Origin: Mycolicibacterium neoaurum VKM Ac-1815D
GTDB lineage: Bacteria > Actinomycetota > Actinomycetes > Mycobacteriales > Mycobacteriaceae
Assembly: GCF_000317305.3 (NCBI RefSeq)
Contig: NC_023036.2
Location: forward strand, 620,001 to 684,000
Direction of reading: 5' to 3'
Length of the DNA: 64,000 nucleotides
Shown piece by piece: positions 1 to 8,729 of this stretch (positions within the stretch are counted from its first letter, which is position 1; each line of letters begins with the position of its first letter). The notes beneath the pieces were generated by a model that was not told the DNA's origin, made no database searches, and was given only the letters and a program-made list of their open reading frames with translations. A program made the position numbers and the translations under genes.

Positions 1-531
1 GCAGCCGGCCAGCAGTGCCGGGCCCAGCTTGTTGGCGGCCAGGAAGAACGGCACGTTCCAGGCGACGACCGCGCCGACGACCCCGACGGGCTCCTTGAGC
101 ACCAGCGTCTGGCCGTACAACCCGTCGCGGATCTCCTGCCAGGAGAACTTGTCGGCGCCGGAGGCGTAGAACTGCAGCGTCGACATCGCCGCGCCGAACT
201 GCATCATGTCCACGATGGTCGGCGGCTGACCGGTCTCCAGCTTGAGCAGGTGCTTGAACTCCTCGGCGCGCGCCTCGATCAGTTCCACCGCCTTGGCCAG
301 GACGGCCTCGCGCTCCTTGGGCGACATCCGGGGCCACGGGCCCTCGTCGAACGCCTTGCGCGCGGCCTCGCAGGCGGCATCGACATCCGCCTTGGCGGCC
401 ATCGGAACCTGGCCCACCTTCTGTTCGGTGGCGGGCGAGTAGACCTCGATGACCTCGGCGGTCGACGGTTCGACCCACTGGCCTCCGATGAACAGCTTGT
501 CCCACGTTGTCTTGAACGCCGTCTGTGTCAT
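1..531 (-). CDS. Aldehyde dehydrogenase, N-terminal part (Rv0223c-type)
   Basis: NAD(P)-dependent aldehyde dehydrogenase, oxidising an aldehyde to the acid; the physiological substrate cannot be read from sequence. The reverse strand from an ATG (CAT at 529-531) gives 177 uninterrupted residues that run off the left edge, so the catalytic Cys/Glu half is outside the window. Visible family features are the N-terminal strand KLFIGGQWVEP, the helix region with KAFDEGPWPRMSP, and the cofactor-binding stretch VVGAVVAWNVPFF near residues 155-168. The start lies 46 bases after the end of the methyltransferase gene on the same strand, so the two are probably co-transcribed, as in M. tuberculosis (Rv0224c-Rv0223c). 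Family assignment is firm, function within the family is not. Confidence 0.9.
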   Translation of the reverse strand, partial: MTQTAFKTTWDKLFIGGQWVEPSTAEVIEVYSPATEQKVGQVPMAAKADVDAACEAARKAFDEGPWPRMSPKEREAVLAKAVELIEARAEEFKHLLKLETGQPPTIVDMMQFGAAMSTLQFYASGADKFSWQEIRDGLYGQTLVLKEPVGVVGAVVAWNVPFFLAANKLGPALLAGC

Positions 532-577
532 ACGCGTCACATTACCCAGAAAACACCGAAACGAGAACCTGTTGCAG

Positions 578-1342
578 TCAGGGCTGTAGCACCAGCACCA
601 GATTGCTCACCGTGAACTCCCGAAACCCTGGTACCTCGGTCATCCACCACGCCCATCGTGGGTGGTAGCGGGGAAATGCGGCCACCAGCGCGCCGGTTGA
701 GCGGCCCCAGCGCAACCCGTCTGCCGCCGAGACCGCGAACAACGACGATCCGTAGTCGTTTTTCGGCCGATGTCCGTGCCTGCGGGCATATCGGTCGGCG
801 GCCCGCGCTCCGCCCAGATAGTGCGTCAGGCCCATCTCGTGCCCGCCGAACGGCCCGAGCCACACCGTGTAGGACAGCACCACCAACCCACCGGGCCTGG
901 TGACGCGCAGCATCTCGTTGCCGAGCCGCCACGGTTGCGCGACGTGTTCGGCGACATTGGAGGACAGGCAGATGTCGACGCTGGCGTCGGCGAAGGGCAG
1001 CGCGGTTCCCGAGGCCCGCACGAAGGTCCCCGCGCCGCCCGGTGTCCCGGCGGGACCGGCATGCATCTCGCCGGGGTCTGGTTCGACGCCGATATAGGCC
1101 ATCCCGGCCGCGGTGAACGCCGATGCGAAGTAACCAGGGCCCCCACCGACGTCGATGACGGTGCGGCCGGCGGCGGTGGAGGCGGTCAGGCCCGTCCACA
1201 GATCGGTGACCATGTCCACCGTGTCATCGGCCAGCGCCCCGTAGAAGCGTGCCGGGTCGGACTGTTCGAACCGAAACGAGCTCAGCAGCCCGACGGAGCG
1301 CCGCAGAGTGGCCCGACGGGCGAAAAGGGAGGTGGGCGGCAC
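578..1342 (-). CDS. Class I SAM-dependent methyltransferase (Rv0224c-type)
   Basis: 254-residue methyltransferase. Motif I of the SAM-binding fold is VIDVGGGPGYF near residue 63, the acidic motif II is VEPDPGE near residue 88, and CLSSNVAEHV around residue 126 is the post-I/IV region typical of Methyltransf_11 proteins. The start is GTG at 1340-1342; no in-frame ATG lies upstream before a stop. Length and position match M. tuberculosis Rv0224c. The methyl acceptor is unknown; the surrounding block (glycosyltransferase, membrane proteins, acyltransferase, AftD) suggests a cell-envelope substrate, which is inference only. It is transcribed away from the glycosyltransferase gene, with about 95 bases between the two starts. 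Confidence 0.88.
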   Translation of the reverse strand: MPPTSLFARRATLRRSVGLLSSFRFEQSDPARFYGALADDTVDMVTDLWTGLTASTAAGRTVIDVGGGPGYFASAFTAAGMAYIGVEPDPGEMHAGPAGTPGGAGTFVRASGTALPFADASVDICLSSNVAEHVAQPWRLGNEMLRVTRPGGLVVLSYTVWLGPFGGHEMGLTHYLGGARAADRYARRHGHRPKNDYGSSLFAVSAADGLRWGRSTGALVAAFPRYHPRWAWWMTEVPGFREFTVSNLVLVLQP

Positions 1343-1437
1343 CTCGTCACCCTAGGTGTTCGGCTCTCGCAGGGGCCTGGCCACCGGCTTTCCCGCAGGT
1401 TCGACCGCAGGCGTGCGCAGGCTAGGCTGGCCGGGTT

Positions 1438-2610
1438 ATGACTTCAGGCTCGGTACACGCCCCCGTGCAGCGCGTCCTGCTGCTGTGCTGGCGCGATACC
1501 GGCCACCCGCAGGGCGGCGGTAGCGAGGCCTATCTGCAGCGCATCGGCAGCCAGCTGGCCGCCGCCGGTATCGAGGTCACCCTGCGCACCGCGCGCTACC
1601 CCGGGTCGGCGCGCCGCGACGTGATCGACGGCGTCACCGTCAGCCGCGGCGGAGGCCCCTATTCGGTCTACATATGGGCCGGGCTGTCGATGGTCGCGGC
1701 ACGGATCGGCCTCGGCCCGTTGCGCCGGACCCGTCCCGATGTGGTCGTCGACACCCAGAACGGTATTCCGTTCCTGGCCAGGCTGGCCTATGGGAAACGC
1801 TCGGTGCTTTTGGTGCATCATTGCCACCGCGAGCAGTGGCCAGTGGCCGGCGAACGGACCGGTCGATTCGGGTGGTTCGTCGAATCCCGGTTGTCGCCGC
1901 GGCTGCACCGACGCAATCAGTACGTGACGGTGTCGTTGCCCTCGGCGCGCGAACTCACCGAGCTCGGTGTCACACCGGATCGGATCGCGGTGGTGCGCAA
2001 CGGGCTCGACGAGGCGCCCGCGGCCACCCTCAGCGCGCCACGATCGGTGACACCGCGGGTCGCGGTGCTGTCACGGCTGGTGCCGCACAAGCAGATAGAG
2101 GATGCGCTCGACGCCGTCGCCGCGCTCCGCGCCGATATCCCGGATCTGCACCTGGACATCGTCGGCGGTGGGTGGTGGAAGCAACGGTTGGTCGAACACG
2201 CCGCCGCGCTCGGCATCACCGACCACGTCACCTTCCACGGGCATATCGATGACGCCGCCAAACATGCTGTGGTGCAGCAGTGTTGGGTGCACCTGATGCC
2301 CTCGCGCAAAGAGGGCTGGGGGCTGGCGGTCATCGAGGCCGCTCAGCACGGGGTGCCGACCATCGGCTACCGCGCCTCGGGTGGGCTCACCGACTCGATT
2401 GTCGACGGGGTGACCGGTTTGTTGGTCGACGGGCCCGACGAATTGGCCGACGGCCTGCGCAGGCTGCTGTCCGACCGGGTGCTGCGCGAGGAACTCGGGG
2501 CCAAGGCGCGCATCCGCAGCGCGGAGTTCTCCTGGGCGCTCAGCGCCGATTCCATGCGCACGGTGCTCCAGGAGGTTGCCGGCGGCCGCCGCGTCAGCGG
2601 CGTCGTCTGA
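1438..2610 (+). CDS. GT4-family glycosyltransferase (Rv0225-type)
   Basis: 390-residue retaining glycosyltransferase of the GT-B fold. The N-terminal domain has the glycine-rich loop GHPQGGGSEAYLQRI near residue 23, and the C-terminal domain has the nucleotide-sugar site: PSRKEGWGLAVIEAAQHG (about residue 285), the E-x7-E signature of GT4 enzymes, then a conserved RASGG. AVLSRLVPHKQ near residue 210 is the usual inter-domain phosphate-binding strand. No membrane segment is evident. It would transfer a sugar from a nucleotide donor to an unknown acceptor, probably in envelope glycan or glycolipid synthesis given its neighbours. The gene overlaps the convergent membrane-protein gene by 17 bases. 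Confidence 0.88.
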   Translation: MTSGSVHAPVQRVLLLCWRDTGHPQGGGSEAYLQRIGSQLAAAGIEVTLRTARYPGSARRDVIDGVTVSRGGGPYSVYIWAGLSMVAARIGLGPLRRTRPDVVVDTQNGIPFLARLAYGKRSVLLVHHCHREQWPVAGERTGRFGWFVESRLSPRLHRRNQYVTVSLPSARELTELGVTPDRIAVVRNGLDEAPAATLSAPRSVTPRVAVLSRLVPHKQIEDALDAVAALRADIPDLHLDIVGGGWWKQRLVEHAAALGITDHVTFHGHIDDAAKHAVVQQCWVHLMPSRKEGWGLAVIEAAQHGVPTIGYRASGGLTDSIVDGVTGLLVDGPDELADGLRRLLSDRVLREELGAKARIRSAEFSWALSADSMRTVLQEVAGGRRVSGVV

Positions 2611-4315
2611 GCGCTGCGGTCACCCCGGCACCGAACAACGACGCCAACCACACCAGGTGCGCGCCGATCAGCAGACCGCGCCCGTCGGCGGGTGATGTCG
2701 AGCCGCCCACGTCGTAGAGGGCCAGATCCGCATCGCGGTAGACCACCGGCAGATCCAGCGGGGCGCCGCTCCCTTCGACGACCACCCACCCGACGCCGGC
2801 GTCGGCGAGCTCACGCTGTGGTGCCCCGTCGAGCACCAATTGGGTGACTGCGCGTCCGTGCGCCCCCTCCCCGGGGATGATCCGACCGCCGATCAGCAGA
2901 TCACCACTGACCAGGACGTCGGCGGACACCCAGCGCGGCAGGGGATCCAACACCGGCGCGGAGCCCGCCCAGTCGAACTGCCGCATGCTGTCCAGGGGTA
3001 GCACCGCCACCGGCCGGGGGTCGGCATTGATCAGTGCGGCCACCGCGGGCCACGCCTGCGGATAGTGCACCGCGCGCAGCTGACCGCCGACGCCCCAGGC
3101 GAGGTCCGGCAGCACCGCGATCAGGGCCACCCCGGACACCACGGCAACCGAACGGCCGAGCCGCGCGACACCCGCGGCCGCCAGCGCGTAGCCGGGTAAC
3201 GCCAATGCCACCCACTTCTGGCCGTCGCGCAGCACGCCGAGGCCGGGCAGCTGACCGGACGCCCAGGCGAGCACCGCCTGTCCGGGGCCGGTGGCCAACG
3301 CCGCAGGCACCAGCACGGCCACCGCCGCCAGCACCAGCAGTGGGCGCGCGAGCGGCGAGGCGACCGCCGCCGGTGCGCCGACCGCGACCACCGCCACCAG
3401 GACCAATGTTGCGGTGACCGCGAAAATCGTTGTCCGGGAATCGGGTACCGCCTGGGCGTTCCAGATCCCGGCCAGCCCGGCCAGGCTGCCGAGGGTGCCG
3501 AGCCCCGGCTCGGCGCGGGCGGCGAACGCGTCAACCCCCGCCCCCGCCGTCGAGCTCAACGACGCCGAGACCACCGTGGCCACCAGCCACGGCAGGGCAG
3601 TCACCACGGTCGCGGCCAGCGCCGCGGCGGCCGTGCCCCAGCGGCGGGCACACGCCAGGGCCGTCACCGCGGCCAGCAGCACCCCGGTGGGGGTCAGTCC
3701 GGCGAGCGCGATCCAGAACACCAGTGCCCAGCGTCGTTGTGCCAGCGCGGCGGCGGCCACCCAGGGCAGGCAGCCATATCCGACCAGCAGGCTCCAGTGG
3801 CCCTGCAGGAGACGCTCGGCGACATACGGGTTCCAGATCGCCAGGGTGGCCGCCACCAGCCTGCCGCCGAACGCGATATCGGGCAGAAGCTGGGCAACCA
3901 GGCGCGCCGATCCCCAGCCGGCCAGCGTCAACCCGAGGACAAGCAGCGCCTTGACGACGATTCCGCCGTCGAGGACATGCGATGCCAACGCGATCGCGAA
4001 ATCCTGCGGCAGGGCCCGCGGCGCGGCATCGGTGAGGCCGAGGGCGGCGTCGGTCAGATATGACCGCGGTGTCGAGACGGCATCACGCAGCAGCAGGTAC
4101 CCGGGACCCAACAGCGGGCCGGTGACAACCAGACTCAGCGCCAGCGAGTAGACCGGCGGAACCCACCGGTGGTGACGGGCCGAGCGGGGTGCGGTGTCCG
4201 AAATGTCCGCGGCGTCCGCGTCAGACCGGTCGGTCCGGCGGCAGGTCGGTAGGCCGCCGGGTCGGGATCTTCTCGGTCTGCGCTTCGGCCGCGGGCATGG
4301 GCCCGGACTCGTCAT
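2594..4315 (-). CDS. Multi-pass membrane protein (Rv0226c-type)
   Basis: Large integral membrane protein with about 12 hydrophobic segments from residue 53 onward (for example YSLALSLVVTGPLLG and GYALAAAGVARLG) and a short non-membrane C-terminal part with PVAVLPLDSMRQF. Layout and length (573 residues, about 576 for Rv0226c as recalled) fit a GT-C-like or mannosyltransferase-like polytopic protein, but no catalytic motif is clear, so no reaction is assigned. The start is uncertain: the ATG at 4315 makes the first 95 bases overlap the upstream Rv0227c-type gene and gives a very basic, non-membrane N-terminus. No ATG, GTG or TTG lies between it and the first membrane segment; ATT at 4202-4204 is a possible alternative. 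Confidence 0.75.
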   Translation of the reverse strand: MTSPGPCPRPKRRPRRSRPGGLPTCRRTDRSDADAADISDTAPRSARHHRWVPPVYSLALSLVVTGPLLGPGYLLLRDAVSTPRSYLTDAALGLTDAAPRALPQDFAIALASHVLDGGIVVKALLVLGLTLAGWGSARLVAQLLPDIAFGGRLVAATLAIWNPYVAERLLQGHWSLLVGYGCLPWVAAAALAQRRWALVFWIALAGLTPTGVLLAAVTALACARRWGTAAAALAATVVTALPWLVATVVSASLSSTAGAGVDAFAARAEPGLGTLGSLAGLAGIWNAQAVPDSRTTIFAVTATLVLVAVVAVGAPAAVASPLARPLLVLAAVAVLVPAALATGPGQAVLAWASGQLPGLGVLRDGQKWVALALPGYALAAAGVARLGRSVAVVSGVALIAVLPDLAWGVGGQLRAVHYPQAWPAVAALINADPRPVAVLPLDSMRQFDWAGSAPVLDPLPRWVSADVLVSGDLLIGGRIIPGEGAHGRAVTQLVLDGAPQRELADAGVGWVVVEGSGAPLDLPVVYRDADLALYDVGGSTSPADGRGLLIGAHLVWLASLFGAGVTAALRRRR

Positions 4316-5432
4316 CGCGGCGGCCGAAGAACCCGCGGTCCGAGCCGTCCAGGCCCGGGTCGATCAGGGCCGACTCGGCGCGCAGCGCGAACGATCCCAA
4401 CAACGCCCCGCCCACCAAGGTCACCAGGCCGAGCGCGGTGAAGGTGATCGGCAGGATCCTGGTCCACAGCGCCAGGTGATCGGCCTCGTCGCGGGCGGCC
4501 GCAACCTGTGACTCGACGGTCTTCTCGGTGGAGGTCACGTCGAACTCGGCGAAGGTCACCTCGGGCCGCAGCGCATCGCGCGAGTAGTAGTGGAAGCCGT
4601 GATCTTCGGCGCGGACGATCGTGCCGGTGATCGGGTCGACCCAGAAGGTCCGCTTGGCCGCGTAATAGCGGTTCATCGTGATCGGGTCTTCGGGATTCTC
4701 GGCCTCGACGCCCCACAGGGACGCCCGCGCGGTCACCTCGGAGTCCTCGTCGTTGTCGTAGAGCGAGGAGTACTTGAGCGGGTCGGCGAGCTTGCCGTCG
4801 GCGTCATAGCCGATGTTCTGGGTGAACCGGTAGGTGGTAAGCCCGTTGACATCTTCTTCGCCGTCGTAGTTGGCGTCGAAAGCCTTCTGCGCGATCGGAT
4901 CGAAGTAGGGGTAGGTCTTCTTTTCGGTGCCGAACGGGAAGCGATAGGACAACCCCTCGTGCGGCAGCGCGATGTTGGTGGGCGGCGCATCGTCCTCGAT
5001 GGTGCGCGGCTTCTGCACCGCACCGCCCGGGTTGGTGTCACTGGACACCGCTTCAGCGGTGATGCGATCCAGCGTCACGGTGTCGACCATCGCCAGCAGC
5101 AAACCCTTGTCCTGCTGCTGATCGGTGCGGCGCAGCGAGCTGCCGACCTGCAGGGTCACGACATCGGCGTTGGCCGGCGCCTCGACCGACAGCTGCTGCT
5201 GCAGCGCGACCGGCACGTCCTGGTTGATCACGAAACGTTCCGGCGAGGACAGCGACGCCGGATCCAGCGCCGTGGCCGTGCCCTCGCTGACGAGGTCGGC
5301 GTCCAGATTCAGCGGAATCTTGGCGATCTTGCCGTGGGTGTAGGTGGATAGCAGCAATGCCGCTATGAGCAGGGCAGCGCCCAGCCCAAGAAGTCCACAT
5401 GCGGCAAAGCGCAGGGCCACTGCTCGGTTCAA
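4221..5432 (-). CDS. DUF3068 / PorA-family membrane protein (Rv0227c-type)
   Basis: 403 residues with one N-terminal membrane segment (about 10-32, GLLGLGAALLIAALLL), a large extracytoplasmic middle domain rich in aromatic and acidic residues, and a second membrane segment near 328-352 (ITFTALGLVTLVGGALLG). The C-terminal tail is hydrophilic with arginine and proline clusters. This architecture and sequence match the DUF3068 (PorA-like) family conserved in mycolic-acid bacteria. Function is not known; a place in the cell envelope is supported by topology. The start is TTG at 5430-5432 preceded by a GGGAG-type ribosome site; a GTG four codons later is an alternative. It sits just upstream of the Rv0226c-type gene on the same strand, with overlapping coding ends. 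Confidence 0.82.
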   Translation of the reverse strand: MNRAVALRFAACGLLGLGAALLIAALLLSTYTHGKIAKIPLNLDADLVSEGTATALDPASLSSPERFVINQDVPVALQQQLSVEAPANADVVTLQVGSSLRRTDQQQDKGLLLAMVDTVTLDRITAEAVSSDTNPGGAVQKPRTIEDDAPPTNIALPHEGLSYRFPFGTEKKTYPYFDPIAQKAFDANYDGEEDVNGLTTYRFTQNIGYDADGKLADPLKYSSLYDNDEDSEVTARASLWGVEAENPEDPITMNRYYAAKRTFWVDPITGTIVRAEDHGFHYYSRDALRPEVTFAEFDVTSTEKTVESQVAAARDEADHLALWTRILPITFTALGLVTLVGGALLGSFALRAESALIDPGLDGSDRGFFGRRDDESGPMPAAEAQTEKIPTRRPTDLPPDRPV

Positions 5433-5572
5433 CCCAAGCTCCCTTCGGTCACGGACGACCCTAACAGCACAGGGTAAGCGCGATGTTCATGACGACGTTC
5501 ACTGATGCCGATCACCGATACCGACTACCGACTAGTTGTGAGGTCGGCACCCGATCGCGGCACACTGACATC

Positions 5573-6775
5573 ATGACTGTCCAGCGAGCCTCGGCGATCG
5601 ACGGTGATCGCGCACCGGCCGGCCGACCGTCGACCTCCGGTGGCACCCGCAGCTTCCTGCCCGCCGTCGAGGGCATGCGAGCCTGCGCGGCAATCGGCGT
5701 CGTCATCACCCATGTCGCGTTCCAGACCGGGCACACCGGCGGGGTGTCGGGCCGACTGCTCGGCCGCTTCGATCTGGCCGTCGCCGTGTTTTTCGCGCTG
5801 TCCGGTTTCCTGCTGTGGCGCGGGCACGCCGCCGCGGCCCGGGGGCTGCGCCACCGTCCCCCGACGGGGCACTATCTGCGCTCCCGGCTGGTGCGCATCA
5901 TGCCGGGCTATCTGGTGGCTGTCATCGTCATCCTCGCCCTGATGCCGGACACAAACGCCAACCTGACGGTCTGGCTGGCGAACCTGACGCTCACCCAGAT
6001 CTACGTTCCGTTGACACTCACGTCGGGGTTGACCCAGATGTGGAGCCTGGCGGTGGAGGTGAGCTTCTACCTGGCCCTGCCGTTCCTGGCGATGCTGGCC
6101 CGACGGCTCCCGGTGTCGGCGCGCATCCCGGCGGTGCTCGGCGTCGCCGCCGTGAGCCTCGCGTGGGGGCTGATCCCGTTCGATCCGCCGTACGGTGTCA
6201 ACCCCCTGAACTGGCCGCCGGCGTTCTTCTCCTGGTTCGCGGCGGGCATCGTGCTGGCCGAACTCTCGGTGAGCCCGGTGGGGCGGCTGCATCGATTGGC
6301 CCGCAGGCCGTGGGTGATGGCGGGTATCGCCGCGGTGGCATTCGTCGTGGCCGCCTCCCCGCTGGCCGGGCCCGAGGGCCTCACGCCGGGCACCGTGGGT
6401 CAGTTCGTCGTCAAGATCAGCATGGGCGCGATCGTGGCCGGCGCGCTGCTGGCCCCGTTGGTGCTCGATGCGCCCGACACCGAGCACCGGATTCTGGGCA
6501 GCGCGGTGATGGTGACGATGGGCCGGTGGTCCTACGGTTTGTTCGTCTGGCATCTGGCCGCGTTGGCGATGGTCTTCCCGATCATGGGTTATTTCCCGTT
6601 CAACGGGCACATGCCGGTGGTGCTGGTGCTGACGTTGATCTTCGGATTCGCCATCGCAGCGGTCAGCTATGCGCTGGTGGAATCACCGTGCCGGGAGGCG
6701 CTGCGGCGGTGGGAGAACCGCCACCATCGGGCTGCCCCCTTGGATAGCGCGGTATCCGACACAGGCGGTCAGTAG
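5573..6775 (+). CDS. Acyltransferase 3 family membrane protein (Rv0228-type)
   Basis: About 400 residues. The N-terminal motif FLPAVEGMRACAAIGVVITHV holds the conserved arginine and histidine of the acyltransferase_3 (OafA/NodX/PlsC-unrelated) family, and about ten hydrophobic helices follow (for example LAVAVFFALSGFLLW, then MWSLAVEVSFYLALPFLAML with the conserved WSLxVE). Members move acyl groups onto sugars or lipids at the membrane. The ATG at 5573 was chosen because the homologous region begins 27 residues later and the extra 30 upstream residues from an ATG at 5483 are unlike the family; that longer form cannot be excluded. The last 7 bases overlap the convergent phosphotriesterase gene. 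Confidence 0.85.
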   Translation: MTVQRASAIDGDRAPAGRPSTSGGTRSFLPAVEGMRACAAIGVVITHVAFQTGHTGGVSGRLLGRFDLAVAVFFALSGFLLWRGHAAAARGLRHRPPTGHYLRSRLVRIMPGYLVAVIVILALMPDTNANLTVWLANLTLTQIYVPLTLTSGLTQMWSLAVEVSFYLALPFLAMLARRLPVSARIPAVLGVAAVSLAWGLIPFDPPYGVNPLNWPPAFFSWFAAGIVLAELSVSPVGRLHRLARRPWVMAGIAAVAFVVAASPLAGPEGLTPGTVGQFVVKISMGAIVAGALLAPLVLDAPDTEHRILGSAVMVTMGRWSYGLFVWHLAALAMVFPIMGYFPFNGHMPVVLVLTLIFGFAIAAVSYALVESPCREALRRWENRHHRAAPLDSAVSDTGGQ

Positions 6776-7746
6776 CCGCCGCCGTGGTCGAAGATCCGGC
6801 GGGGATTGTCCACCAGCATGGTGTGCAGCTGATCGTCGGTGACACCGCGCTGCTTGAGCGCGGGGATCACGTCATTGTGGATGTGCAGGTAGTGCCAGTT
6901 CGGCAGCAGCGCGGAGACGGTGTCCTCGGGCAGTGCGTCGAAATAGCACGACGCATCATGGGACAGCACCATCTTCTCGGCGTGCCCGCGTTCGCACATC
7001 TGCGCCACGGTGTCGACGCGCTGCTCGAACGGCAGGATCGAGTCCACCCCGAACCGGTCCATCCCCAGGTAGGAGCCGTCGGCGATGAGCTCCTCCAGAT
7101 ACGCCAGATCGGTGGTGTCCCCGGAGTGCCCGATGATCACCCGGCTCAGGTCCACCCCCTCCTCGGCGAAGATGCGCTGCTGTTCCAGGCCGCGCCGGGT
7201 ACCGGCGTGAGTGTGCGTCGAGATCGGGACACCGGTCTCGCGGTGGGCCGCGGCAACGGCCCGCAACACCCGTTCCACGCCGGGAGTCACGCCCGGCTCA
7301 TCGGTCGCGCATTTGAGGATTGCCGCCTTCACGCCGGTATCGGCGATCCCGGTGGTGATATCGCCGACGAACATCTCGGTCATGATCTCGGGTCCGTCGA
7401 GCATGGTGCCGGGTCCCTGGAAGTGGAAACGGAACGGTACGTCGTTGTAGGTGTACAGGCCGGTCGCGACGACGATGTTGATCTCGGTGGCGGCCGCGAT
7501 GCGGGCGATCCTGGGGATATAGCGTCCCAGCCCGATGACGGTGAGGTCGACGACGGTGTCCACACCGCGCGCCTTGAGTTCGTTGAGTCGCGCGATCGCA
7601 TCCTGCTCGCGCCGCGCTTCATCGCCCCAGGCCTGCGGGTAGTTCTCGGTGATCTCGGTGGTCATGATGAACACGTGCTCGTGCATGAGCGTCACGCCGA
7701 GCCGGGAGGTTTCGATGGGCCCGCGTGCGGTATTCAGCTTGGACAC
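6769..7746 (-). CDS. php: Phosphotriesterase homology protein (Php, Rv0230c-type)
   Basis: 325-residue TIM-barrel metal hydrolase of the amidohydrolase superfamily, PTE/lactonase branch. Metal ligands are visible in order: the HEH motif in VTLMHEHVF (residues about 22-26), the bridging-lysine region KAAILKCATDEPG (about residue 145), then STHTHAG and IGHSGD for the two later histidines, and VLSHDASC for the final aspartate. The related mycobacterial enzymes hydrolyse acyl-homoserine lactones and, weakly, organophosphates; the native substrate here is unproven. GTG at 7744-7746 is chosen as start because it gives the family length (about 326) and the 47 codons upstream are arginine-rich and unlike the family. 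It diverges from the PF10118-type gene across 86 bases. Confidence 0.9.
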   Translation of the reverse strand: MSKLNTARGPIETSRLGVTLMHEHVFIMTTEITENYPQAWGDEARREQDAIARLNELKARGVDTVVDLTVIGLGRYIPRIARIAAATEINIVVATGLYTYNDVPFRFHFQGPGTMLDGPEIMTEMFVGDITTGIADTGVKAAILKCATDEPGVTPGVERVLRAVAAAHRETGVPISTHTHAGTRRGLEQQRIFAEEGVDLSRVIIGHSGDTTDLAYLEELIADGSYLGMDRFGVDSILPFEQRVDTVAQMCERGHAEKMVLSHDASCYFDALPEDTVSALLPNWHYLHIHNDVIPALKQRGVTDDQLHTMLVDNPRRIFDHGGGY

Positions 7747-7832
7747 CTCGCCGATGCTAGGAGGCCGGCGCGATGCCCGGGCCCGATCACGCGTATCGAC
7801 ATCTACCCGGTACCAGGGGTACCGTTTCGCAG

Positions 7833-8729
7833 ATGGAGCTGTTGGACACCGATACCCCGGACAGCGGTCAGATTGCTCTACACGCACGTGCCGTGCAGTT
7901 CGATCTCAGCGATGTGCCCGCGCAGTGCGTCTATGGCGATCCTTACGCCAGTCACCTCTACAACGGGCTGAGCCTGCTGTTGCCCGCCGGCGAGGAATGG
8001 TTCATCGAGTTGCTCAAGGAAGCGCTGCCGCAGATCCACGACGAGAAGCTGCGCGAGGATGTCATCGGCTTCATGGGGCAGGAGGCGATGCACGCCACCG
8101 CCCACTCGGGCATCTACGAATATCTGGAGCGCCACGGTATCGACCCGACTCCGGTGATCGATCGTGCCAACTGGGTGTTCGGCAGCCTGCTGGGGCCGCG
8201 CGCGGCCAAGGGCGCCAAGGCGCACAACTACATGGTCGAGCGGCTGGCCGTGATGGCCGCCCTCGAGCACATCTTCTCCTTCCTCGGCGACTGGGTGCTC
8301 AACGCCAAGCGACTCAATGCCGAGACCGCCGACCCGACGATCGTCGACCTGTTGCGCTGGCATGGTGCCGAGGAAGTGGAGCACCGCATGGTGTCCCATG
8401 ACGTGCTGCGCTACTTCGACCACAACTACGCCCGCCGGGCGTGGGCGCAGGTGGTCGCCGGGCCGATGCTGCTGTACTTGTTGTGGCAGGCCACCCGCTA
8501 CCTGATGCGGGTCGACCCGAACCTGAAGATGTCGGTGCGCAAGCGCAGGGCGATCTGGCGCGGATTGATCCGATCCGGCCGCCGCGGGGTCGCACCGTCG
8601 GTCATGCACACCACCTGGCGTGGGCTGCAATACTTCTCGCCGCGCTATCACCCCGGTGATGTCGGTGACACCGCGCAGGCGGTGGCCTACCTGGCTTCCT
8701 CGCCCGCCGCGCGCGCCGCAGTCAAGTGA
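7833..8729 (+). CDS. Predicted metal-dependent hydrolase, PF10118 type
   Basis: 298 residues. Repeated Glu/His clusters typical of this family are visible: FMGQEAMHATAHSG near residue 85, LEHIFSFLGD near residue 147, and AEEVEHRMVSHDV near residue 180. Such E-x-x-H spacing suggests a ferritin-like di-metal helical site; calling it a hydrolase follows the family name, not direct evidence. The ATG at 7833 was preferred to one 60 bases upstream because the first 20 residues of the longer form are unlike the family. The stop codon overlaps the GTG start of the next gene (GTGA), so this protein and the iron-sulfur flavoprotein reductase are translationally coupled and probably act as oxygenase-like partner and electron donor (inference). 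Confidence 0.78.
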   Translation: MELLDTDTPDSGQIALHARAVQFDLSDVPAQCVYGDPYASHLYNGLSLLLPAGEEWFIELLKEALPQIHDEKLREDVIGFMGQEAMHATAHSGIYEYLERHGIDPTPVIDRANWVFGSLLGPRAAKGAKAHNYMVERLAVMAALEHIFSFLGDWVLNAKRLNAETADPTIVDLLRWHGAEEVEHRMVSHDVLRYFDHNYARRAWAQVVAGPMLLYLLWQATRYLMRVDPNLKMSVRKRRAIWRGLIRSGRRGVAPSVMHTTWRGLQYFSPRYHPGDVGDTAQAVAYLASSPAARAAVK

